Below are positions 44,579 to 52,472 of a stretch of DNA of 64,000 bases, one piece after another. The stretch lies in NCBI GenBank assembly GCA_025934775.1, contig JAICWO010000004.1, positions 50,724-114,723 of the forward strand, read 5' to 3'. This stretch comes from Gemmatimonadaceae bacterium (GTDB taxonomy: Bacteria; Gemmatimonadota; Gemmatimonadetes; Gemmatimonadales; Gemmatimonadaceae). Both the position numbers and the translations under genes were made by a program. Numbering within the stretch: the first letter of the stretch is position 1; every line of letters begins with the position of its first letter. Below the pieces are notes generated by a model. That model was given only the letters and a program-made list of their open reading frames with translations. It searched no databases and had not been told where the DNA came from.

Positions 44579-45316
44579 ATGCGCACGCTCCTCCTGCTCG
44601 CGGTCGCCTCGACCTTCCTTGGCGCGCCGCACGCCCCGACATCGAACGAAGCGCCTGGCCGGTCATTCCACGTCGGCGAGACGCTCACCTACGACGCGAA
44701 GATCAATTTCCTTCACGCCGGCGGCGCGACGATGCGCGTCGTCGACGTCGAGCCGATCCGCGGCCGGGCCGCGTTCCACACCACGTTCGACGTCGACGGC
44801 CACGTGCTCTTCTTCCACGTCCGCGACCATTCCGAGAGCTGGTTCGATACGACGAGCATCGTCTCGCTGCACCAGATCCAGCACATCGACGAGACCGACG
44901 TGCACGCCGACCGCGTGTACGACTTCTATCCGGAGAAGAAGATCTACGTCCGCAACGACACCGTCGGGCAGAGCGTCGCGGATCCGCTCGATGAAGACAC
45001 GTTCCTCTATTACCTGCGCACGATCCCGCTCGAGGTCGGAAAGACGTACCGGATCAACCGGTACTATCATCTCGAGCGCAATCCCGTGGTGATCACCGTC
45101 GAGCGCAAGGAGCGCGTCTCCGTGCCCGCCGGCGACTTCGACGCGTTCGTCGTTCAACCCACGATCAAGTCGGGCGGCCTGTTCTCGGAGAAGCGGAAGA
45201 CCGAGCTGTGGATCGCCGACGACAGCACGCGCGTCATTCTCCGGTTGAAGTCCAAGCTCCCGATTGGCACTTTTTATCTCGAGCTGAAAAAAGCCGAGTT
45301 CGCCAACCGGAGCTGA
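44579..45316 (+). CDS. DUF3108 exported protein
   Basis: A 245-residue exported protein with the DUF3108 features: FHVGETLTYDAKINFLHAGGATMRV, SWFDTTSIVSLHQIQH, TYRINRYYHL and KTELWIADDSTRVILRLKSKLPIGTFYLEL. These proteins are probably beta-sandwich periplasmic proteins; some sit near cell-envelope genes. A signal peptide (LLLLAVASTFLGAP) is present. Together with the MsbA-like gene and the following lipoprotein it may form a three-gene envelope unit. Confidence 0.82.
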   Translation: MRTLLLLAVASTFLGAPHAPTSNEAPGRSFHVGETLTYDAKINFLHAGGATMRVVDVEPIRGRAAFHTTFDVDGHVLFFHVRDHSESWFDTTSIVSLHQIQHIDETDVHADRVYDFYPEKKIYVRNDTVGQSVADPLDEDTFLYYLRTIPLEVGKTYRINRYYHLERNPVVITVERKERVSVPAGDFDAFVVQPTIKSGGLFSEKRKTELWIADDSTRVILRLKSKLPIGTFYLELKKAEFANRS

Positions 45317-45319
45317 GCC

Positions 45320-45856
45320 ATGCCCGCCACTCGTCGTTGTGTCGTTGGAGTCGCGATCGCGATCCCGCTTCTCGTCGCCGGATGCCGGCACAAGGACAGC
45401 AACACCACCATCGCCGGCGCGAGCTTCGTCGCGCGCGACACGACGACACCGCTCGGCCCGGGCGACATCCGCATCGCGAACAGCGACAGCAGCGTCGAGC
45501 TCGCGCTGATCGGCGACTCCCTCGTCACGGGCTTCGGGCCGCGCGTATTGCGCGAGATCAACGAGAAGACCGACACGTCCAAGGTCGACGGGAACGGCTT
45601 GGCCGCGGGGATCGAGAAGCTCGTGAAGGGGACGGTGGCGAACGCGATGAGCCACGAGCTCAAGTTTTCGCTCCGCGACATCTCCGACGTGAAGTACGAT
45701 GGCGACCGGCTGCTGTTCTATGGCAAGGACGGCAAGCAGATGAAGCTGTTCGAGAACACGGAAGTCGATCACAAGAAAGTCAGCCAGACGTACAGCGCCA
45801 ACGACGCACGTCGATTCGTCGCGGCGTTCAAGGCGAAGAAATCGCGCATCGGTTAA
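45320..45856 (+). CDS. Lipoprotein of unknown function
   Basis: A 178-residue lipoprotein (lipobox LLVAGC near residue 22). A Thr-rich start precedes a domain with IANSDSSVELALIGDSLVTGFGPRVLREIN and VKYDGDRLLFYGKDGKQMKLFENTEV. A Lys-rich end follows. No family recognised. It is only 3 bp after the DUF3108 gene, so co-transcribed. A 172-bp gap leads to the receptor gene. Confidence 0.7.
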   Translation: MPATRRCVVGVAIAIPLLVAGCRHKDSNTTIAGASFVARDTTTPLGPGDIRIANSDSSVELALIGDSLVTGFGPRVLREINEKTDTSKVDGNGLAAGIEKLVKGTVANAMSHELKFSLRDISDVKYDGDRLLFYGKDGKQMKLFENTEVDHKKVSQTYSANDARRFVAAFKAKKSRIG

Positions 45857-46028
45857 GACTTCTTCGCGCACGAACGCTATTCTTCATTCGTGCGTCGAAG
45901 TATGCGCTCCCGACAATCGTGCAGACGGTTGCCGAGTGCGAGCGCCCGCGCGCCCATCCCAACTGATTGCTCGCCTCCCGCGTAGTAGAGGAGAGTCGAT
46001 CACATCTGCACCTTACTGCGAGGACACC

Positions 46029-49000
46029 GTGTTCTCCCGTCGTATCATATTGCTCCTGCTGGTTGCGCTGTTCGGCCGGATCGTCCCGCCCGCGCTGCAC
46101 GCGCAGGGCGATCAGGACATCATCCGCGGCCAGGTGGTTGGCCCGGACAAGAAGCCCGTCGAGAACGTGACCGTCACCGCGACGTCGCTCGTCGATCAGA
46201 CGTCGCGCACCGCGAAATCGAACAAGGATGGCCGGTTCACGATCATCTTCGCCGGCGGCGGCGGCGACTATCTCGTGGCGTTCACCGCGATCGGTTTTCA
46301 GCCGAATCGCTTCGAGGTGAAGCGCGAGGTCGATGAGGACATCCTCGTCGCGAATGCGCAGCTCAGCAAGACCGCGGTCTCGCTCGAGGCGATGCGCATC
46401 AACGCGGGGCGCGGCCGGCCGGGACGCGAGGGCGACAACAACGACATCGGCGCGCGTGAGCAAACGCTCAACAGCAACAGCGTGCCGATCGACATTGCCG
46501 GCGATCTCGCCGCGATGGCGGCGACGCTCCCGGGTGTCACGCTCATTCCCGGCGCCGACGGCGAGGCGAACGGCTTCTCCGTGCTCGGACTCGGCGCCGA
46601 TCAGAACAACATCACGCTCAACGGACTGAATTTCGGCAGCACGGATTTGCCGCGCGACGCGACGACGCAGACGCGCGTCACGACGTCCAGCTACGATCCG
46701 TCGCGCGGCGGCTTCTCCGGCGCGCAGATCGCATTGCGGTCCATCAGCGGGTCCAATTATCAGACGCGCTCGATCCACCAGACCGTCGACGCGCCGAGCC
46801 TGCAGTACACGGACCCAATCGCGCAGCAGTTGGGGCAGCGGTTCACGAATCTCCAGTTCAGCGGCAACGCGTCGGGCCCGATCACGCTCGACAAGGCGTT
46901 CTACGCGTTCTCATGGCAGCTCGGCCGGCGCGACAACAACCTTCAGGATCTTCTCAATACCGATCCGGCGGCGCTCGAGCGCGTCGGCGTGTCGTCCGAC
47001 TCGGTGCAGCGGCTCGTACAGATGCTGCAAGCCGCCGGGATCCCGCTCACCACGTCGGCGATTCCGAGCGAGCACCTGACACAGAACGGCTCGTTCCTGT
47101 CGTCGCTCAGCTTCTCGCCGTCGAGCGGCCACAACTTCGCGGTCACCCTGTCGGGCCGCTGGTCGGGCCAGGACGCGACGAGCCTCGCGACGACCGCGGT
47201 GCCGGTGCACGGCGGCGAGACGTCGAGCTATGGCGGGACGCTGCAGCTTCGCCACACCGATTACTTCTGGGACAACTTTCTCGACGAGACGAGCGGCTCG
47301 TTCCAGCGGAATGTGTCCGCGGGCGATCCGTACATCGAGCTGCCGTCGGCCACGGTGCGCGTGAACTCCACGTTCCCTGACGGCACCGCCGGCGTCTCGA
47401 ATCTGCAATTCGGCGGCAACACGGGACTGCCGCGCAGCTCCGTCACGACCACCGGCGAGCTGCAGAATCAGATCTCGTGGATCAGCCTCGACAACAAGCA
47501 TCGGTACAAGTTCGGCCTCGACTTCCGCTACAACGAATACTCGCAGGACAACACGAGCAATCGGTTTGGCACGTACGTCTACAACTCGCTCTCTGATTTC
47601 GAGAACGGAATTCCGGCGAGCTTCACGCGTCGCCTTCAGGTGAATCGCCGCCTTGGCGACGATCTCGGCGCATCGGCGTGGCTCGGCGACGCCTGGCGCG
47701 CGGCGCCGCGCTTCCAATTGACGTACGGTCTGCGCGTCGACGCGTCGCACTTTCAGGGGAATCCGCAGTTCAACGGCGTGGTCGACTCGGTCTTCGGCGC
47801 GCGCAACGACGCGGTGCCGCGCGGCATCTACGTGAGCCCGCGCCTCGGATTCAGCTGGACGTACGGCACGAACCCGCAGATCAGCGGCTTCCAGGGTGCG
47901 TTCCGCGGATCGCGCGGCAACATCTCGGGCGGCATCGGCGAGTTCCAGAACCTGCCGAGCTCGAACTTGATCGCCGCGGCTGTCGACCAGACCGGATTGC
48001 CATCGGCCGCGCAGCAACTGAGCTGCATCGGCAGCGCGGTGCCGCTCCCCGACTGGACCGACTACCTGTCGAGCACGGGGAGCATTCCCACCGTGTGCAC
48101 GGGCGATCTCACGACGTACTCGAGCACCGTGCCGAACGTGTCGCTGTTCACGCCCGACTACATCCCGCAGCGGAGCTGGCGCGCGAACGTGCAGTGGAAC
48201 GCGCCGATCCTCGACAACATGTTCCGCATGTCGACCGGCGCAACCTACTCGCTCAACCTCAATCAGCAGAGCACGGTCGATCTCAACTTCAACCAGCTCG
48301 CCCGCTTCACGCTGCCGGGCGAGAATCGCCCGGTGTACGTGAATCCGGCGAGCATCATCCCGAGCACGGGCGCGATTCTCTCGCGCGACGCGCGCGTCAC
48401 GCAGCAGTTCGCGCAGGTGACGGACTATCTCTCGGATCTCAAGTCGAACAGCACGCAGCTCAGCTTCGGTCTCTCGCCGGTCGCGTTCAACTCGCACTTC
48501 CAGTGGAGCGCGACGTACATCTGGCAGAAGGTCGTCGAGCAGTCGCGCGGCTTCAACGGCGGCAACACGGCCGGCGATCCGTACGACATCCAGTGGGCGC
48601 GAGGCGCTCGCGACGCGCGGCACCAGATCACGTACAACCTCGGCTACACGTTCAAGAACGCGGTGAGCGTCACGGCGTTCGGGCGGTTTCAGAGCGGCAA
48701 CCCGTTCACGCCGATGATCTCGGGCGACGCGAACGGCGACGGCTACAACAACGACCGCGCGTTCGTCTACGATCCCGCCAAGACCAACGATCCCACCCTT
48801 TCGGCGGGGATGCAGAACCTGCTCGATCATGCGCCGAGCTCCGTGCGCGACTGTCTGCGGAAGCAGCTCGGCACGATCGCGGGCCGCAACAGTTGCGAAG
48901 GGCCGTGGTCGACGAGCTTGAGCCTTCGTGTCTCGCTCGTTTCGCAAACGCTCAAGCTCCCCGATCGCGCGACGGTCTCGCTCGGCATCGCCAATCCGCT

Positions 49001-49697
49001 CACCGGCGTCGACGCGCTGGTGCACGGCTCCAACAACCTGCACGGCTGGGGCGCGCCGAGCTTCGTCGATCCGACGCTGCTCTACATCCGCGGCTTCGAT
49101 CCGACGACGCAGCAGTACATCTACGACGTCAACCCGCGCTTCGGCGCGAACCGGCAGAACAGCGCGCTGCAGCTCGCGCCGATGCAGCTCACGCTCGACG
49201 TTCGCGTCGACGTGGGTCCCGAGCGCGAGCGGCAGGATCTCTTCCTCCGCATGCGCTCCGGCCGCGGCGGCCGCGGCCAGAAGCTCAGCGACCAGGCGAT
49301 CAAGCTCCAGTACGAGCGGAGCTACCCGAATCCGTTCGAGCAGATGCTGCGGCAGCAGGACTCGCTCGGGCTGAGCAACGACGTCGCTGACAGCATCGCC
49401 ATCCTGAACAAGACGTACGGCAAGGTGATCGACTCCATCTGGACGCCGGTCGCGAAGTACCTCGCCGGCCTGCCCGACAAGTACGATCTCGACGAAGCGT
49501 ACGATCGCGTGAGCAAAGCGCAGAACGCGTCGCTCGACCAGATGGCGATCTACGGTCCCGCGGCGAAGAAGCTCCTCACCGATGAGCAAATTCGTAAGCT
49601 GCCGCCGTTCATCGCGCTGTTCCTGGACAATCAGGCGATCCGGCAAGTGAGGCCGGGGCGGGCGGGAGGGGGAAGAGGCGGGTTCTTCGGCGGCTGA
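46029..49697 (+). CDS. TonB-dependent-receptor-like outer-membrane protein with CarboxypepD-like N-terminal domain
   Basis: A 1222-residue outer-membrane protein. GAGGACACC before the GTG at 46029 decides the start, and a signal peptide (ILLLLVALFGRIVPPALHAQ) follows. Residues ~35-105 form a CarboxypepD_reg-like beta-sandwich (GQVVGPDKKPVENVTVTATS). A plug-like part has NNDIGAREQTLNS, DIAGDLAAMAATLPGVTLIPG and NNITLNGLNFG, and a large barrel follows. The end differs from known receptors: after the barrel comes a ~120-residue helical tail (YERSYPNPFEQMLRQQ, KYLAGLPDKYDLDEAYDRVSKAQ, LTDEQIRKLPPFIALFL) and a GRAGGGRGGFFGG tail. Confidence 0.85.
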   Translation: MFSRRIILLLLVALFGRIVPPALHAQGDQDIIRGQVVGPDKKPVENVTVTATSLVDQTSRTAKSNKDGRFTIIFAGGGGDYLVAFTAIGFQPNRFEVKREVDEDILVANAQLSKTAVSLEAMRINAGRGRPGREGDNNDIGAREQTLNSNSVPIDIAGDLAAMAATLPGVTLIPGADGEANGFSVLGLGADQNNITLNGLNFGSTDLPRDATTQTRVTTSSYDPSRGGFSGAQIALRSISGSNYQTRSIHQTVDAPSLQYTDPIAQQLGQRFTNLQFSGNASGPITLDKAFYAFSWQLGRRDNNLQDLLNTDPAALERVGVSSDSVQRLVQMLQAAGIPLTTSAIPSEHLTQNGSFLSSLSFSPSSGHNFAVTLSGRWSGQDATSLATTAVPVHGGETSSYGGTLQLRHTDYFWDNFLDETSGSFQRNVSAGDPYIELPSATVRVNSTFPDGTAGVSNLQFGGNTGLPRSSVTTTGELQNQISWISLDNKHRYKFGLDFRYNEYSQDNTSNRFGTYVYNSLSDFENGIPASFTRRLQVNRRLGDDLGASAWLGDAWRAAPRFQLTYGLRVDASHFQGNPQFNGVVDSVFGARNDAVPRGIYVSPRLGFSWTYGTNPQISGFQGAFRGSRGNISGGIGEFQNLPSSNLIAAAVDQTGLPSAAQQLSCIGSAVPLPDWTDYLSSTGSIPTVCTGDLTTYSSTVPNVSLFTPDYIPQRSWRANVQWNAPILDNMFRMSTGATYSLNLNQQSTVDLNFNQLARFTLPGENRPVYVNPASIIPSTGAILSRDARVTQQFAQVTDYLSDLKSNSTQLSFGLSPVAFNSHFQWSATYIWQKVVEQSRGFNGGNTAGDPYDIQWARGARDARHQITYNLGYTFKNAVSVTAFGRFQSGNPFTPMISGDANGDGYNNDRAFVYDPAKTNDPTLSAGMQNLLDHAPSSVRDCLRKQLGTIAGRNSCEGPWSTSLSLRVSLVSQTLKLPDRATVSLGIANPLTGVDALVHGSNNLHGWGAPSFVDPTLLYIRGFDPTTQQYIYDVNPRFGANRQNSALQLAPMQLTLDVRVDVGPERERQDLFLRMRSGRGGRGQKLSDQAIKLQYERSYPNPFEQMLRQQDSLGLSNDVADSIAILNKTYGKVIDSIWTPVAKYLAGLPDKYDLDEAYDRVSKAQNASLDQMAIYGPAAKKLLTDEQIRKLPPFIALFLDNQAIRQVRPGRAGGGRGGFFGG

Positions 49698-49736
49698 CCG
49701 CTGACGGCGCGATGCGGCACTATCGCCGGTCGCTGT

Positions 49737-49771
49737 CGTTTTGCGTGGTCCGTCATCCGTTTTCCGTTTGC
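49737..49771 (+). repeat. Five CGTNNNN heptamers, left arm
   Basis: CGTTTTG, CGTGGTC, CGTCATC, CGTTTTC and CGTTTGC are contiguous. They sit between the receptor stop and a hairpin terminator. The right arm after the hairpin carries ACGG-type units in the opposite orientation. Confidence 0.7.
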
Positions 49772-49779
49772 CAGTCGCG

Positions 49780-49811
49780 AAGAAGGGCCGAGCATCCGCT
49801 CGGCCCTTCTT
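49780..49811. terminator. Strong bidirectional hairpin terminator
   Basis: A perfect 14-bp stem (AAGAAGGGCCGAGC at 49780-49793 with its complement at 49798-49811) has an ATCC loop. It separates the converging receptor and M28 peptidase genes, so it can serve both. Confidence 0.9.
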
Positions 49812-49826
49812 GTGTAACACGGATCA

Positions 49827-49866
49827 ACGGACAACAGAAAACGGATAACGCAAGACGGCAACGACC
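49827..49866. repeat. Inverted heptamer arm after the terminator
   Basis: ACGG-like motifs recur with a spacing of about 7 bp (ACGGACA, ACAGAAA, ACGGATA, ACGCAAG, ACGGCAA). They are the reverse complement pattern of the CGTNNNN units at 49737-49771. Confidence 0.6.
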
Positions 49867-49889
49867 GGCGCCCCGAATCCACCGCGCCG

Positions 49890-51152
49890 TTACTTGAGCT
49901 TCGCCCCCGTCAGCTCCGCTATCGCCGCCAGCGTCGTCTCGGCCGCATTCAACCCCAGCCGGAAATCCTTGTCGCTGTACGTCGTGAACACGTCCGACGG
50001 CTGGTGCCACTGCGGGTCCCAGCCCGCGCCGATCTGCGCGCCGCGCTCGTTCTCGCGGAGAGTGATCGCCGGGATGATGTCCTTGAATGGATCGGAATCC
50101 GTGTTCGTCATGTGCGGCCCGACCTGCGCCGGATAGTCCGTCGCATATTTGTCATTCGCGTTCTTGAAGAAGAACGCGAGCTTCATCGCCTCGTCCGCCT
50201 TGGCCGCGGTTTGCGCGAACTCGATGTTCACGTCGGCTTCCGGGCGCTGCTCCTTGCTCACCTTGCCGTCGGGTCCGGGCATGCCGTGGTCGAACATCAT
50301 CATGTCGTGCTGAATCATCCCGAGCCACTTGGGTTCGGGATACTTTCCCGACCCCGCCGGGTCCTCCTTCCCCTGGAGCGCCTCGCGCTGGGCGACGTAC
50401 GCGCGCGCGCCGTTCAAACCCGTCTCTTCATTATTCCATAATACGAAGCGAATCGAACGGTCGGTCTGCACGTCCGGCATGCTGAACACCCGCGCGAGCT
50501 GCATCACGAGCGCGGTGCCGGAGCCGTCGTCGTTCGCCGCCTGACCCCAGCCGTGGCCGTCCATGTGTCCGCCCACGATGTACATCTCGTCGGGATGCGT
50601 GGTGCCGATCTTCGTGCAGTAGACTTCCTCGCGCTCGCCCGGCGTCGTGGGCTCCATGTCTTCGGCGCGAATCTTGGGATCCGTCTGCTTCATGGAATCG
50701 ATATTCACGCCGACCGCGGTGCGCACGCCGAAAATCCGGCTGCCGCCCTGGCCATTCTGTGGCCCGTTGCCGATCACCGTCCCGGCCGGCGGCGGCGCAC
50801 CGCGTCCACCCCGACCACCGCCGCGACCCGCGCGCGGCGGCGGCGGGTTGTACTCGTACTTGATTCGCTCCGTGTTGGTGCAGCCGTAGCTCTTGAGCTG
50901 CGCCTCGATCCAGTCGACGGCTTTGCGATTGCGCTCGGTGCCTTGCCGGCGATCGCCGAATTCGGTCAGTCCTTTGACCGTCGCCTTGTACTTCTCGAGG
51001 TCCAGCCGCGCGACGAGTTGGCGAACCGGATCGTTCGCTGAGTCGGCGGCATTGACGGCCGGCGGCGGTGTGGAGGCACGTCCCTGCGCGCGCACGCTCG
51101 CGGGAAGAAGTGCGAGCGCCGCGACGACGGCGAATTTCGATGTGCGATACAT
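49890..51152 (-). CDS. Secreted M28-family zinc aminopeptidase
   Basis: A 420-residue exported di-zinc peptidase (signal VVAALALLPASVRAQ). The M28 metal set is visible: VGGHMDGHGWG, ANDDGSGTA with the bridging Asp, WNNEETGLNG with the Glu base, NTDSDPF and WHQPSDVF. An Arg/Gly-rich insert (AGRGGGRGGRGAPPPAG) lies between the N-terminal helix and the catalytic core. Converges with the receptor gene. Confidence 0.9.
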   Translation of the reverse strand: MYRTSKFAVVAALALLPASVRAQGRASTPPPAVNAADSANDPVRQLVARLDLEKYKATVKGLTEFGDRRQGTERNRKAVDWIEAQLKSYGCTNTERIKYEYNPPPPRAGRGGGRGGRGAPPPAGTVIGNGPQNGQGGSRIFGVRTAVGVNIDSMKQTDPKIRAEDMEPTTPGEREEVYCTKIGTTHPDEMYIVGGHMDGHGWGQAANDDGSGTALVMQLARVFSMPDVQTDRSIRFVLWNNEETGLNGARAYVAQREALQGKEDPAGSGKYPEPKWLGMIQHDMMMFDHGMPGPDGKVSKEQRPEADVNIEFAQTAAKADEAMKLAFFFKNANDKYATDYPAQVGPHMTNTDSDPFKDIIPAITLRENERGAQIGAGWDPQWHQPSDVFTTYSDKDFRLGLNAAETTLAAIAELTGAKLK

Positions 51153-51255
51153 GGAAGATCCTCGTTGCGTTCGGTGGAAAGCGCGGAGATCATGCGACCG
51201 AATCGCGCTCGCAGCAAGTTACGCCGCCGCCGAACGAAACGATGGACCTTCCAAA

Positions 51256-52077
51256 TCAACGCCCGGGCTTCGGCGCGAGATCGGGGGCGTCGAGCCGGAG
51301 CCCCGCGCCGTCGGCAAAGCCGCGTGAGAGGTCGAGCAGCAGTCCGCTCGGATCGGGCAGCACGCGCCGCGCCGCGACCATGTGATCGATGAACCACTGA
51401 CCGCGCTCCGTCGACAGATCGTCGAAGCGTACGCCGCCGCCGCTCGCGGTGGAATGAATGATCCGATTCCTCCCGGCGTAGATCGCGACATGTCCGATCC
51501 GGCCGCCTTCCTCGAACATCACGAGATCGCCGGCTTGCACCGCGCGCCAGTCCGGCGCGACCGGGGCGCCCACCTGCGCCTGCTCGGCCGCCGTACGCGG
51601 CAGCGCCACACCCTCCTGCCGGAACACGAACTGTGTGAATCCGGAGCAATCGAACCCGATGGTCGGCGACGTGCCGCCGTATCGATACGGCGTGCCGACA
51701 TACTGCTCGGCCGCGCCGACCACACGCGGCGCGGATCGGCGTCCATGAGAGCATCGTGATGTTCCGACGTGGAACGAGATGCCGACGCGCAACTCGGTCG
51801 TCGGCGCCGGTGCGCCCGCGGCACTCGGCAGCACGTAGCGCGACATGCGCCAGCGCGACTCGGCGAACAGATCGACCGCCCCGCCGAGCGGGATGGCCGC
51901 TCCAACGCCATAGCTCCAGCTGTGGCTCATCGCGTCGGCGCCGAGGCTGTCCCGTCCGGCGACGCCGATGCCCGCGAAGAGATAGGGCGAGACGCTGCGG
52001 AGGGCCCGGTATCGGCGTCGCGGGCCGCCGAGCACGAGATCCGCGTCGGCGCCCCACGGCCGCATGGTGCCGGTCAT
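51256..52077 (-). CDS. NlpC/P60 endopeptidase with N-terminal beta-barrel remnant (split gene, 3' part)
   Basis: The first possible in-frame start after the TAA at 52093-52095 is ATG 52077 (273 residues). The first ~105 residues are the rest of an OmpA-like barrel (ADADLVLGGPRRRYR, YLFAGIGVAGRDS, YGVGAAIPLGGAVDLFAESRWR, TELRVGISFHVG). Residues ~118-235 are NlpC/P60: the Cys in GFDCSGFTQFVFRQEG, the His in GRIGHVAIYAG, and RNRIIHSTASGGGVRF. These enzymes cut peptide bonds in peptidoglycan. Its own N-terminus has no signal, so the preceding fragment is needed for export. Confidence 0.7.
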   Translation of the reverse strand: MTGTMRPWGADADLVLGGPRRRYRALRSVSPYLFAGIGVAGRDSLGADAMSHSWSYGVGAAIPLGGAVDLFAESRWRMSRYVLPSAAGAPAPTTELRVGISFHVGTSRCSHGRRSAPRVVGAAEQYVGTPYRYGGTSPTIGFDCSGFTQFVFRQEGVALPRTAAEQAQVGAPVAPDWRAVQAGDLVMFEEGGRIGHVAIYAGRNRIIHSTASGGGVRFDDLSTERGQWFIDHMVAARRVLPDPSGLLLDLSRGFADGAGLRLDAPDLAPKPGR

Positions 52078-52092
52078 ACCAAAATTGTTATA

Positions 52093-52311
52093 TTATTTTG
52101 ATAATGCCAGACCCGCGCTGCCGCGCACGCCGAAGGCGCCGTTGCCGGCGAGGGCGAGCGCCATCCCGGCGAGGGGACTGGCCCCACCCACCGGCAAAAA
52201 TGAAACGAACGGGCTGACCGAGACGTCTGAACGCTGTGCGCGGAGGAGCGCCGGGCTCGCGGCGATCGTGAGGAGCACTGCGGCCGGGAGGGAGCGCATC
52301 GACCGATTCAC
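52093..52311 (-). CDS. N-terminal fragment of the split barrel/NlpC gene
   Basis: A 72-residue product: signal peptide (RSLPAAVLLTIAASPALLRAQ), then the first barrel strands (SVSPFVSFLPVGGASPLAGM, GAFGVRGSAGLALSK). It ends at TAA 52093-52095 in the middle of a barrel repeat, and the same frame continues past the stop into the NlpC/P60 gene. The original product was therefore likely one exported protein of ~350 residues. The stop lies in an AT-rich island that stands out in this GC-rich region. Confidence 0.65.
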   Translation of the reverse strand: MNRSMRSLPAAVLLTIAASPALLRAQRSDVSVSPFVSFLPVGGASPLAGMALALAGNGAFGVRGSAGLALSK

Positions 52312-52389
52312 GGGGTACTCCGGGAGGGTGTTTGCCGTTATCGTGCCGCCGCTTCTTGAGACAATCGTGATCGCCCGACGGTTTACGGT

Positions 52390-52421
52390 GTCCTGCCGGC
52401 AGGACGCGGCGTATCACGCCG
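52390..52421. promoter_or_regulatory. Two adjacent dyads, possible operator
   Basis: GTCCTGCCGGCAGGAC (52390-52405) is a perfect 16-bp palindrome, and CGGCGT-ATC-ACGCCG (52407-52421) is a second dyad one base later. Both lie in the 161-bp gap between divergent genes, about 50-80 nt before the ABC permease start. A dimeric repressor site is possible, but no regulator is adjacent. Confidence 0.45.
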
Positions 52422-52472
52422 GATACACATGGGGCTTGCGGTACCCCGCATTCGCGCCGAACCTCTGATCCC

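Noticed and set aside
46911..49820. Long antisense frame (about 970 codons) across the receptor gene
   Set aside because: It is a high-GC shadow of the receptor frame with Arg/Val-rich sequence and no motifs.
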